NCBI GenBank assembly: GCA_964541225.1
Contig: CAZIPN010000048.1
Span: 1-7,905, forward strand
From: CAZIPN01 sp964541225
Lineage (GTDB): Bacteria > Actinomycetota > Coriobacteriia > Anaerosomatales > JAAXUF01
DNA: 7,905 nt
Direction of reading: 5' to 3'
The translations under genes and the position numbers were made by a program. Below are positions 1 to 6,358 of this stretch, piece by piece (position 1 is the stretch's first letter; every line of letters starts with the position of its first letter). Under the pieces are notes generated by a model. That model searched no databases. It was not told where the DNA came from and was given only the letters and a program-made list of their open reading frames with translations.

Positions 1-231
1 CTCACGATGCTCAAGCCTGGGGCGCTTGAGGCGGTGCAGCTGGGTGAGTTTCCCACGGCTCGCGAGATGATGGACGGCGCGATTGCCGACGGCATTCCCG
101 TTTACGCCTGCGAGGCGAGCAAGCAGATGCTCGGCTGGGAGAGCGTGCAGCTGTGCGACGGCTCGCAGATTGTCGGCGCCGCCACCCTCAACGACCTGGC
201 GCTGGATGCCAGCGCCGTTCTGACCTTCTAG
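1..231 (+). CDS. DsrE/DsrF-family protein, 3' part only
   Basis: The reading frame is open from the first base, so the gene starts upstream; 76 residues and a TAG stop are visible. The first residues (LTMLKPG) look like the end of the family's 'FFTFWGL-x-x-L' strand. The rest fits the second half of a DsrE/F (peroxiredoxin-like) domain: a helix with MMDGAIADG, then VYACEASKQMLG with a conserved-position cysteine (window residue 37), then a C-terminal 'DGSQIVGAATLNDLAL' segment. Members of this family are small cytoplasmic proteins that, where characterised, carry or relay sulfur as persulfide on a cysteine. The stop lies one base before the GTG start of the IscS-like gene, so the two are probably cotranscribed, which suits a sulfur-handling role in Fe-S assembly. 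That role is inferred. Without the N-terminus the subfamily cannot be fixed. Confidence 0.72.
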   Translation, partial: LTMLKPGALEAVQLGEFPTAREMMDGAIADGIPVYACEASKQMLGWESVQLCDGSQIVGAATLNDLALDASAVLTF

Positions 232-232
232 C

Positions 233-1429
233 GTGATGGGCGAGGGCAGGAACACAGGCGCGGGGCGCGGCGACGTCTACCTCGACTACCAGTCAGCGAA
301 GCCGGTCGACCCGCGCGTCGTTGAGGCGATGACGCCGTACTTCACCGAGCGGTTCGGCAATCCGGCTTCGCTTCACGGCGTCGGCGACGACGCCACGGCG
401 ACGCTTGAGGACGCTCGCGCGAAGGTGGCCGCGTCGATCGGCGCGCTCCCCGAGGAGATCGTGTTCACCTCGGGCGCCACGGAGTCGAGCAATCTCGCGC
501 TTCTCGGCTATGCGAACCGCAATCGGCGGGCTGGCGATCACGTCGTCATCTCCGAGGTCGACCACATCTCGATCCACAACATCGGCAAAGCACTGGAGAA
601 GGCCGGATTTCGGGTGAGCAAGGTGCCGCCCGATCAGTTTGGGCGCATCGATCCGGAGAAGTTGCGTCGGCGCATCACGCCCGAGACGATCCTGGTCTCG
701 ATCGGATGGGCGAGCAACGAGATCGGCACCGTCCAGCCCATGGCCGAGATCGCCGAGGTGGTTGCCGGCACCGGCGCCGCACTGCACTCCGATGCGGTCG
801 CCGCGCAGGGCCAGCTGCCGATCGACGTCGGGCAGATCGGCGCTGGAATGCTGACGCTGTCGAGCAACGACATCTACGGCCCGCAAGGCGTCGGCGCGCT
901 CTACATCCGCAAGGGCGTCAAGGTCGCGCCGGTCGCCTTCGGCGGCGGGCAGGAGAATGGTTTGCGCTCCGGCACCGAGAACCTGGCGGGGATTGTCGGA
1001 ATGGCCGCTGCCGCCGAGATCATGTCCGCCGAGATCGCCGGGGATGCCGCGCGCATGGCCGCGCTGCGAGATCGGCTGCTGCGCGGGGTTCTCGGCACGA
1101 TTCCGGACGCGCATCTCAACGGCCATCCGGCCGAGCGGGTGCCCGGCAACGCGCACTTCCGGTTCGAGGGTGTGGAGGGAGAGTCACTCGTGCTGCTCAT
1201 GCGCGAGGCGGGAATCGCGGTTGCGACCGGCTCGGCGTGTTCGAGCAAGACGCTCGAGCCTTCGCACACGCTGATTTCGTGCGGCCTGCTGCACGAGGAA
1301 GCGCACGGCTCACTCGAGTTCACCTTCGGGCGCTGGAGCAAGGAAAGCGACGTCGATCGCGTGCTCGAGGTTCTGCCTGGAATCGTTGACAAGCTGCGGC
1401 GGATGTCGCCGCTGTACCGCACGTCCTAG
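233..1429 (+). CDS. iscS: IscS/NifS-family protein, Archaeoglobus-IscS-like, PLP lysine replaced by Asp
   Basis: This is a class V aminotransferase-fold protein of 398 residues, a normal length for IscS/NifS. Visible landmarks are YLDYQSAKPVD near residues 16-26 (usual form DNNATTPVD), FGNPASLH (41-48), FTSGATESSNLA (78-89), a conserved-position His111, pyridine-contacting Asp187, GGGQENGLRSGTEN (237-250) and the active-site loop ATGSACSS with Cys336. The residue that should be the Schiff-base lysine is Asp213: the motif reads SSNDIYGPQG instead of S-x-HKIYGPKG (codon GAC at 869-871). From memory, A. fulgidus IscS shows the same D, the same 'SAKPVD' start and a similar 'MSPLY' end. It lacks classical desulfurase activity but binds IscU and can offer its loop cysteine as a cluster ligand. 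The start is GTG 233 or ATG 236, with no clear ribosome site, so translational coupling to the upstream gene is likely. An IscU-like gene follows directly. This is probably a MIS-type (minimal Fe-S) IscS rather than a standard cysteine desulfurase. Confidence 0.93.
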   Translation: MMGEGRNTGAGRGDVYLDYQSAKPVDPRVVEAMTPYFTERFGNPASLHGVGDDATATLEDARAKVAASIGALPEEIVFTSGATESSNLALLGYANRNRRAGDHVVISEVDHISIHNIGKALEKAGFRVSKVPPDQFGRIDPEKLRRRITPETILVSIGWASNEIGTVQPMAEIAEVVAGTGAALHSDAVAAQGQLPIDVGQIGAGMLTLSSNDIYGPQGVGALYIRKGVKVAPVAFGGGQENGLRSGTENLAGIVGMAAAAEIMSAEIAGDAARMAALRDRLLRGVLGTIPDAHLNGHPAERVPGNAHFRFEGVEGESLVLLMREAGIAVATGSACSSKTLEPSHTLISCGLLHEEAHGSLEFTFGRWSKESDVDRVLEVLPGIVDKLRRMSPLYRTS

Positions 1430-1433
1430 GAGG
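1428..1433 (+). promoter_or_regulatory. Shine-Dalgarno site of the iscU-like gene
   Basis: AGGAGG, a perfect Shine-Dalgarno core, overlaps the TAG stop of the iscS-like gene (1427-1429) and ends five bases before ATG 1439. It fixes the start of the scaffold gene and shows tight coupling of the pair. Confidence 0.85.
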
Positions 1434-1438
1434 CGGCA

Positions 1439-2242
1439 ATGAAGTCGACCAGCTACTCAGAGAAGACCCTCGACCACTTTCGCAATCCGCGCAACGTCGG
1501 AATGCTCGAGGGCGACGACGTGGCAGTCGGGCGTGTGGGCAACCCAGTCTGCGGCGACCTCATGGAGATGTACTTGCGGATCAAGGACGACCGTATCGAG
1601 GACATCAAGTTCCAGACGTTCGGGTGCGGCTCGGCGGTGGCCACGTCGAGCATGACGACCGAGCTTGTCAAAGGCATGACGCTGGACGAGGCGCTCGACG
1701 TCACGCGCAAGGACGTCGCAGCGGCGCTCGACGGCTTGCCGCCCATCAAGATGCATTGCTCGAACCTGGCCGCCGACGCACTGCACGACGCGATCAACAA
1801 CTGGCGCGCCGGCATCCGCCTTGAGCCCATGACCGCCGAGGAAGGCGGGAGCACGCTCGGCACCTGCGATGTGCCGGGCCTCAACGAGATCGCGAACGTC
1901 GATGACTACGTTGGCGCTGGAGTCTACAAGCAAGTCGACGACGTCGGCGACTTTGACGGCAAACGCGTCCTGGTGCTCGACAAAGGCCCCGCAACGGCCA
2001 AGCTCGCGCTGGAGCTGACGAAGGTCACGCCGCGGGTTGTGTTTGTGACCGAACTTGATGCGCTCGGCTTGCCCGAAGCGCTCGCTGGTGAGATCAAGCG
2101 CTCCGACGTCAAGGTCTTGTACAAGTCGCGGCTCATTTCGATCGGCGGCGAAGGGGAAGTCGAGAAGGTCCGCATCCACGATCTGGACGAGGACAATGAC
2201 TACGACCTGTTCGTGGATGCCGTCGTGCTACTTGAGGTGTAG
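1439..2242 (+). CDS. iscU: IscU/NifU-type Fe-S scaffold with a TrxR-like C-terminal extension
   Basis: This 267-residue protein has two parts. Residues 1-130 are an IscU/NifU-N domain: YSEKTLDHFRNPRNVG at the start, GNPVCGD with Cys38 and Asp40, TFGCGSA with Cys63, and KMHCSNLA with Cys107. These are the three cluster-ligand cysteines and the aspartate needed for cluster transfer. It should build [2Fe-2S] clusters in the cytoplasm with the IscS-like partner encoded upstream. Residues 140-267 are not found in ordinary IscU (about 130-150 residues). After a linker with Cys143, DFDGKRVLVLDKGPATAKLA (171-190) followed by PRVVFVTEL and a 'VKVLYKSRLISIGGEGEVEKVRI' type stretch is reminiscent of the NAD(P)H-binding half of thioredoxin reductase, with the glycine motif reduced to LDKGPAT. 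I see no second redox CxxC or FAD motif, so this part is probably structural or regulatory, possibly a degenerate nucleotide-binding domain. It is the last gene of the + strand operon. Confidence 0.92.
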   Translation: MKSTSYSEKTLDHFRNPRNVGMLEGDDVAVGRVGNPVCGDLMEMYLRIKDDRIEDIKFQTFGCGSAVATSSMTTELVKGMTLDEALDVTRKDVAAALDGLPPIKMHCSNLAADALHDAINNWRAGIRLEPMTAEEGGSTLGTCDVPGLNEIANVDDYVGAGVYKQVDDVGDFDGKRVLVLDKGPATAKLALELTKVTPRVVFVTELDALGLPEALAGEIKRSDVKVLYKSRLISIGGEGEVEKVRIHDLDEDNDYDLFVDAVVLLEV

Positions 2243-2250
2243 CGGGGCGA

Positions 2251-2296
2251 CGCGAAGTAGTCATGCCGGGGTGGGTAGCGCGAAGTAGTCATGCCG
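2251..2296. repeat. Two direct copies of an 18-bp repeat between convergent operons
   Basis: CGCGAAGTAGTCATGCCG occurs at 2251-2268 and again, without mismatch, at 2279-2296, separated by ten bases (GGGTGGGTAG). It lies just after the iscU-like stop and before the end of the converging ATPase gene. Neither copy forms a strong hairpin by itself. It could be part of a dispersed intergenic repeat family or the remains of a local duplication; two copies are too few for CRISPR. Confidence 0.75.
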
Positions 2297-2339
2297 AGTT
2301 CGTTGCGGCACGCGCGGGCGCCCACGCGGCGCAGGCCGC

Positions 2340-3247
2340 TCACACGGGTACGACGACAGGCATGCCGTCGAAGATTGGCACGCGCACTGGCACGCCGTAG
2401 ACGTGCGCGATGTTCTCGGCGGTGATGACCTCGGGCCCGCCCGCTGCAAAGACCGACCCGCCCGAGAGGAACAGAAACGCGCTGGCGAAGCGCAGCGCGA
2501 GATTGAGGTCGTGCATAACCGCGACCACTGAGACACCCTCGTCGGCGGCAACCCGACGCACGGTGTCGAGGACGTCGAGTTGGTTGCGCAAATCGAGACT
2601 GCTCGNNNNNNNNNNNNNNNNNNNNNNNNNNNNNNNNNNNNNNNNNNNNNNNNNNNNNNNNNNNNNNNNNNNNNNNNNNNNNNNNNNNNNNNNNNNNNNN
2701 NNNNNACCCGACGCACGGTGTCGAGGACGTCGAGTTGGTTGCGCAAATCGAGACTGCTCGTGGGTTCGTCGAGCAGCATGACCCGTGGTTCCTGCGCGAG
2801 TGCGCGAGCGATGACGGTCTTCTGCAGTTCGCCGCCGCTGAGTTCATCAAGCGGGCGCAGCGCCAGGTGTTCGAGGCCCAGGCGGGCGATCATCCGATGC
2901 GCGATGTCGATGTCGGCAGATGTCGCATCCCACGTGATGTGCGGCTTGCGGCCCAGCAGGACCGCGTCAAAGACCGTCATCTGGCTGTGGTCGGGCTGCT
3001 GGGCGACATATCCCATTCGCCGAGCCACGCCCAGCCGGTCAAGGTGGCGCATATCCGCACCGTCGATCAGCACCGTTCCCCGACGAGGCTGGTGGATTCT
3101 GTTCAGGCACTTGAGCAGTGTCGATTTGCCCGCACCGTTGTTCCCCAGTATCGCGAGGAACTCGCCTGGCGCCACTGCGAAGTCGATATCGTTGATGATT
3201 GGGTCGCTTCGATACGCGAACTCGATGCCGTTGACGGTCAGGATCAT
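2340..3247 (-). CDS. FecE/BtuD-type ABC importer ATPase, interrupted by an assembly gap
   Basis: This is the ATP-hydrolysing subunit of a class III metal-complex importer, on the cytoplasmic face. As written the gene spans 908 bases including 100 Ns and is out of frame. The 55 bases on either side of the N run are identical. Removing one copy plus the Ns (155 bases) gives 753 bases, a clean 250-residue protein. In that protein are Walker A GNNGAGKST (35-43), Q-loop Gln83 (AQQPDH), signature LSGGE (136-140), Walker B VMLLDEP (156-162) and switch His194 (VMHDLN). The C-terminus VPIFDGMPVVVPV resembles the end strand of FecE/BtuD/HmuV relatives. ATG 3247 overlaps the permease stop by four bases (ATGA), so translation is coupled. 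The substrate cannot be read from the ATPase. Any gene caller would report two fragments here; the gene itself looks intact. Confidence 0.9.
2551..2760. repeat. 55-base exact duplication flanking the N run, an assembly artefact
   Basis: Bases 2551-2605 recur exactly as 2706-2760, directly abutting the Ns on both sides. Both copies encode the same residues of the ATPase, around RNQLDVLDTVRR. A 55-base terminal overlap is what contigs from a k=55 de Bruijn assembly share. Collapsing it restores an uninterrupted reading frame, so this is not a biological repeat. Confidence 0.92.
2606..2705. other. Assembly gap of exactly 100 N
   Basis: A run of exactly 100 Ns, the usual placeholder for a gap of unknown size, sits inside the ATPase gene. 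The flanks 2551-2605 and 2706-2760 are identical over 55 bases, which points to unmerged contig ends rather than missing sequence. Confidence 0.97.
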
Positions 3248-4311
3248 CGCAGCTTCCTTCCGCTCATCAGCAGATACAAGAATAGCGGCGCGCCGAGAAA
3301 CGCCGTGAGTGCGCCGACCGGCAGAATCACAGGCGACATCACCGTGCGCGCGAACGTGTCGGCCAAGAGGAGAAGCAGCGCGCCAGCTGCGGCAGAGGCG
3401 GGCAGCAGGAAGCGGTGGTCGTTGCCGATGATTCGCCGCACGACGTGCGGGCCAACGAGTCCGATGAACCCGATGATTCCCAGGAACGCGACGGCCACGG
3501 CAGTCATGAGTGATGAGATGAACATGCCGCGCATTCGCACGGCGTCGACGTCCACCCCGAGTCCCTTGGCCGTGTCCGCACCGCCTTCCAGAGCGTTGTA
3601 GTCCCAGCTGGTACGGAAGAAGTAGGCGGCTCCCAGGAGGGTGATCGCGGTCATGGTGGCCAGATCGTTCCACGACACTCGTCCGACGTCGCCAAATGTC
3701 CAGAACACCACGGCTGCAACCTGTGTGTCGTTGGCGAAGTACTGGAGCAGCGCGGTTCCCGCAGAGAACAGCGAGCCGAGAGCGACACCGGCGAGCACCA
3801 TCGTCTGTGGACCCGCTCCGCGGTACTTCGCGAAGGCGACGACTACGAGCGTGGCTGCCATCGCCCCCGCGAATGCGCACGCGGTGACCGAGTACACGTT
3901 GGTGATCTTGACCGCGTCGGCTGCCGAACTTCCGATGCTCCCGCCGCCAAAGACAATGATCGCCAGCGCCGCCCCGAACGCAGCGCCTTGTGAGATGCCG
4001 AGCGTGAACGGCGACGCGATGGGGTTTCGCAGCACGTTCTGCATGACCGCGCCGGACAAGGACAATCCCGCGCCCGCGACGATGGCCGCCAGGACTCTCG
4101 GCAACCGGATGTTCCAGACGATCGTGCTGGCCGCGGCGCTTCCCTTGCCGAGGAGCGTCAGCACCACTTCCGAGATCGACAAATCCGCAGCGCCGGCCTG
4201 GGTTGCGTACAAGGCGGTGAGCGCCGTGCCGAGGACCAGCACAGCGGTCACGACGGCCTTGCGTCGAGAGAATGCCAAATATGCTGTTCGGACGCTGGGA
4301 TCTGGAGTCAT
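3244..4311 (-). CDS. FecCD/BtuC-type ABC importer permease
   Basis: This is an integral membrane subunit of 355 residues, typical for the FecCD family, with about ten hydrophobic segments. The first membrane segment is near 19-38. Family marks follow: RLPRVLAAIVAGAGLSLSGAV (69-89), QNVLRNPIASPFTLGISQGAAFG (91-113), and the cytoplasmic ATPase-contacting loop with GFIGLVGPHVVRRIIGNDHR (281-300). It would form a homodimeric channel that takes substrate from the lipoprotein encoded upstream. The start ATG 4311 lies eight bases after the stop of the binding-protein gene, without a convincing ribosome site, so it probably depends on coupling; its stop overlaps the ATPase start. The family serves siderophores, heme, cobalamin and, in MolB of Haemophilus, molybdate. 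Nothing in the permease alone decides between these. Confidence 0.95.
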   Translation of the reverse strand: MTPDPSVRTAYLAFSRRKAVVTAVLVLGTALTALYATQAGAADLSISEVVLTLLGKGSAAASTIVWNIRLPRVLAAIVAGAGLSLSGAVMQNVLRNPIASPFTLGISQGAAFGAALAIIVFGGGSIGSSAADAVKITNVYSVTACAFAGAMAATLVVVAFAKYRGAGPQTMVLAGVALGSLFSAGTALLQYFANDTQVAAVVFWTFGDVGRVSWNDLATMTAITLLGAAYFFRTSWDYNALEGGADTAKGLGVDVDAVRMRGMFISSLMTAVAVAFLGIIGFIGLVGPHVVRRIIGNDHRFLLPASAAAGALLLLLADTFARTVMSPVILPVGALTAFLGAPLFLYLLMSGRKLR

Positions 4312-4319
4312 CGACAGCG

Positions 4320-5441
4320 CTACTTCGCGAGCGGATCGAAAGGCGCGAGACCGCCCTTGAAGGTCTCAGTAAGCTTCTGGTACATGGGGGCACCTAGCAT
4401 CGTGTTCGAGATCTCGTCGAACTTGGCTGCCATCTCGAAGTCGGAGAATTGCGAGGGGTACATCACCGAGCCGGCGTAGTAAGCGTCGCCGAGAGCCGTC
4501 TCGATATTGGTGGAGTAGTTGTTGAACGGAAGCTGCGTGAAGACGCGCTTCTCCTTGACCGCCGTCAGTTGTGCGTAAAACGACGGGTTCTTGGCCACGT
4601 CCTGCTGGACCAGGTTCAGCCCCCCGCGGTCAAGGAAGATGTAGCTGGGGTTCCACACCAGCAGCTTCTCCTTGTCGATCATGACGCCGCCTTTGGAAGG
4701 AAGGCCGTCGGCAACGTTCTTGGCGCCTATCGCCGCGAAAGGCGGGAAGCTCGGGTCCGTGCTCTCGATGCCGTGCGCTCCCTTGAAGCCGAGTGCCCCC
4801 ACGTAGGCAGACGGGCGGTCTGCCGCCGTGATGGATGCGGTTCTGGACTTGAGATCGGCCAGGGTCGACTTGATGAACGAAGCGACCTCATTCGTGCGCT
4901 GCGATTTCCCGAGCACGCTGCCCACAAGGTTCAGGGACGTGAAGAGGTCATCGCCAAACGTGCCGAGAGTCCCGTAGCTCAAGACGACGACCGGGATGCC
5001 CGTCGCCTTCTGGAGTTTGTCGGCTGCGGCCTTGTCGACCATCTGGGAGGCGAAGATGACATCTGGAGCGATCTTGATCAGGCGCTCGGCGTCTGGCGTT
5101 GAATCTGGCCCGCCGGGACCGATCACCGGCAACTTGAGAAGGGAAGGGTTGGCCAGCAGGTAGGGTCGCTGGACCGGCTTACGCAACTCGATGTTCTCGA
5201 TGCCGACGACCTTGTCGGCAGCCTGGGCATAGCACACGAGGCGCAAGGCTCCAGGTCCAATGGCGACAGTCTTGCCGACCTTCTGGGGCACCTCGACGGA
5301 GCGGCCGAGCAAATCGGTCACCTGCCGAGATTCGCTCGGTGCCGCCGCTGCCTTGTCGCTTGAGTTCGCCGCCGCCGAGCAACCCGCAAGCGCCATCATC
5401 GCGAGTGCGGCCAGGAAGAGCGCTGCTGCCACCTTCTTCAT
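4320..5441 (-). CDS. Class III substrate-binding lipoprotein of a metal-complex importer
   Basis: This 373-residue exported protein captures the substrate outside the membrane. The start at ATG 5441 is chosen because it gives a classic lipoprotein signal: MKK, a hydrophobic stretch and lipobox LAGC with Cys21. A longer frame from 5486 would add 15 non-signal residues. Next comes an Ala/Ser linker (22-38), then VTDLLGRSVEVPQKVGKTVAIGPGA, the usual opening of a Peripla_BP_2 (helical-backbone, BtuF/FhuD/MolA-type) domain. The second lobe contains YVGALGFKGAHGIEST (213-228) and PPFAAIGAKNVADG (233-246). Such 'G-x-K-G-x-HGI' lobes occur in proteins usually labelled iron-complex binding. Given its FmdE neighbour, molybdate or tungstate (as for MolA) is a possible ligand, but this is inference. 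It lies 37 bases downstream of the fmdE-like stop, in one operon with it and the permease. Confidence 0.92.
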   Translation of the reverse strand: MKKVAAALFLAALAMMALAGCSAAANSSDKAAAAPSESRQVTDLLGRSVEVPQKVGKTVAIGPGALRLVCYAQAADKVVGIENIELRKPVQRPYLLANPSLLKLPVIGPGGPDSTPDAERLIKIAPDVIFASQMVDKAAADKLQKATGIPVVVLSYGTLGTFGDDLFTSLNLVGSVLGKSQRTNEVASFIKSTLADLKSRTASITAADRPSAYVGALGFKGAHGIESTDPSFPPFAAIGAKNVADGLPSKGGVMIDKEKLLVWNPSYIFLDRGGLNLVQQDVAKNPSFYAQLTAVKEKRVFTQLPFNNYSTNIETALGDAYYAGSVMYPSQFSDFEMAAKFDEISNTMLGAPMYQKLTETFKGGLAPFDPLAK

Positions 5442-5445
5442 GGTG

Positions 5446-5453
5446 CCTTCTCC
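5446..5453 (-). promoter_or_regulatory. Ribosome binding site that decides the lipoprotein start
   Basis: On the minus strand GGAGAAGG stands four bases before ATG 5441, with its GGAG core eight bases away. This supports the start that gives a canonical lipoprotein signal peptide rather than the upstream in-frame ATG at 5486. Confidence 0.7.
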
Positions 5454-5478
5454 GTTTCTGCGCGGGTTTGCGTGCGAA

Positions 5479-6162
5479 TTAGCCATTGATCTCCCACCCT
5501 CGTCCGTACTGTTCAGAACACGGGATGCAGCATGGTTCGCCGTCGCGCATTCTCAGACGCGCCTCCATGACCGGCTCTCCACATTGCGAGCAGACAACGG
5601 ACGCAAACAGGCGGGCTTTGCTCGGCAGCTCCACCTTGACTTCCGAGACCGCTGCGAACCGTTCCTCGTCCAGGTGAAGCAGGTTGATCGCGCGCTGGTG
5701 GTGGCGCTCGCGTGCGGCGTTTCGCTCCGCCTCGGTGGCGCTCGGATCGAAATCGCGTGTCGTTGCTGTCGCGAATTCGCGATCGACGGGGAACGCGTCG
5801 TGGCGCATCGCCACGCGAACTCCGCGTCCGTCGGTCCGCCGCACCAAGACAAACGACTGCTTGCCGTAGTCGCGGAAGATGAAGTTGCCCTTGCCGATCG
5901 TGCACCCGGTGACGAGCTGGAACGCGTCGACTCCGCAGGCGTCGTTCTCGACAATCCCCACGAGTTCCTCGTCGCTGCCCCTGCGAACGCCGAGACGCTC
6001 CATCGCGATGTTGGCCGCGCGATAGCCGATAGTGAGCCCTGGGCACAGGTGACCGTGGAAGTCGACCGCCTCGGCGAAGTCTTGTGGTAGAGACTCACGT
6101 ACGTGCGGGGGGAGCGTTTCGCTTGCGCGGATGGCGAGGGTCGTCATACCGGCTTGATCCAT
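5479..6162 (-). CDS. FmdE-family protein with C-terminal zinc ribbon
   Basis: This is a 227-residue cytoplasmic protein with no signal or membrane segment. The FmdE domain shows DFHGHLCPGLTIGYRAA (34-50), where His36, His38 and Cys40 are candidate metal ligands, followed by VENDACGVDAFQLVTGCTIGKGNF (71-94) with Cys76 and Cys87. The C-terminus holds a zinc-ribbon-like module, CSQC (191-194) and CCIPC (211-215). FmdE was named for co-purification with molybdenum formylmethanofuran dehydrogenase; most bacterial members have no known function and often neighbour class III ABC importers. A role in handling the imported metal or cofactor is inferred. The start ATG 6162 follows GGGAGG by four bases; upstream in-frame starts reach into the promoter and operator and lack a ribosome site. 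It is the first gene of the importer operon, read from the promoter/operator at 6225-6254. Confidence 0.92.
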   Translation of the reverse strand: MDQAGMTTLAIRASETLPPHVRESLPQDFAEAVDFHGHLCPGLTIGYRAANIAMERLGVRRGSDEELVGIVENDACGVDAFQLVTGCTIGKGNFIFRDYGKQSFVLVRRTDGRGVRVAMRHDAFPVDREFATATTRDFDPSATEAERNAARERHHQRAINLLHLDEERFAAVSEVKVELPSKARLFASVVCSQCGEPVMEARLRMRDGEPCCIPCSEQYGRGWEING

Positions 6163-6198
6163 GAGACCTCCCTGTTCTCGGGTGACACGAAGTGAGAA

Positions 6199-6211
6199 CT
6201 CGTGCCACGAG
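6199..6211. repeat. 13-bp palindrome CTCGTG-C-CACGAG in the fmdE leader
   Basis: A perfect inverted repeat with a one-base centre lies between the predicted fmdE promoter and its start codon. Its ACTCGTGC core also occurs in the nearby operator half-site (GACTCGTGCTAC on the minus strand), so it may be an extra weaker binding site for the same regulator. With no loop it is unlikely to be an RNA hairpin. Confidence 0.5.
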
Positions 6212-6224
6212 CGGTAGGAGGCAT

Positions 6225-6253
6225 ACGGTAGCACGAGTCCCAGATGAGTGCTA
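6225..6253 (-). promoter_or_regulatory. Candidate promoter of the fmdE-importer operon
   Basis: On the minus strand a -10-like TACCGT (6230-6225) is preceded, 17 bases upstream, by TAGCAC (6253-6248) in the -35 position. The -35 is a poor match to TTGACA, so an activator or an unusual sigma preference is possible. The operator half-sites coincide with both hexamers. A start near 6218 would give a leader of about 55 bases. Confidence 0.45.
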
Positions 6254-6254
6254 C
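6228..6254 (-). promoter_or_regulatory. Candidate operator, copy 1, upstream of fmdE: GTAGCAC-N13-GTGCTAC
   Basis: Seven-base half-sites GTAGCAC (6228-6234) and GTGCTAC (6248-6254) form a perfect inverted repeat with a 13-base spacer. The same half-sites with the same spacing occur upstream of the methyltransferase gene (7210-7236). The extended shared core is GACTCGTGCTAC on the minus strand. A dimeric repressor or activator is the likely ligand; its family is not apparent from the motif. Confidence 0.75.
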
Positions 6255-6358
6255 TGCTGGGCATTGAACGGCCGAGATGCGTGGTGGAAGGTGAGCGCAT
6301 GGCGCCGTTGGCGGCCAACAGCGTCAGGCCTGGACGCGCGAGAGTCAGAAGCCGAAGC

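Larger units (their letters stand above)
6163..6358. other. Intergenic region between methyltransferase end and fmdE start
   Basis: These 196 bases hold the fmdE ribosome site (GGGAGG at 6167-6172), the palindrome at 6199-6211 and the operator/promoter at 6225-6254. Near the methyltransferase end a short hairpin GTTGG-CGG-CCAAC (6307-6319) might help termination but has no U-run. No convincing small gene is visible. Confidence 0.6.

Noticed and set aside
293..1156. Long minus-strand open frame of 287 codons opposite the iscS-like gene
   Set aside because: Its composition is that of a GC-rich antisense shadow, it has no recognisable domain, and the plus frame encodes a complete IscS-family protein.
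2251..2296. CRISPR array
   Set aside because: Only two repeat units with a ten-base spacer and no cas genes nearby.
2304..2333. Imperfect GC-rich hairpin as a terminator for the convergent operons
   Set aside because: The stem has several mismatches, almost no loop and no U-run, so it cannot be told apart from chance in such GC-rich DNA.
2340..3247. ATPase as a pseudogene or frameshifted gene
   Set aside because: The break coincides with the Ns and an exact 55-base duplication; collapsing it restores all motifs and frame.
2261..4393. A 710-codon minus-strand frame spanning permease, ATPase and N run
   Set aside because: It only joins the true ATPase frame to an out-of-frame read of the permease upstream and to a shifted frame after the Ns. 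The separate genes have proper starts, stops and an ATGA overlap.
4449..5102. Plus-strand open frame of 217 codons opposite the binding-protein gene
   Set aside because: Shadow of a well-supported lipoprotein gene; no domain and Arg/Val-rich antisense composition.
5260..6090. Plus-strand open frame of 276 codons across the fmdE-like gene
   Set aside because: It crosses the ends of two real minus-strand genes and shows no family motif.
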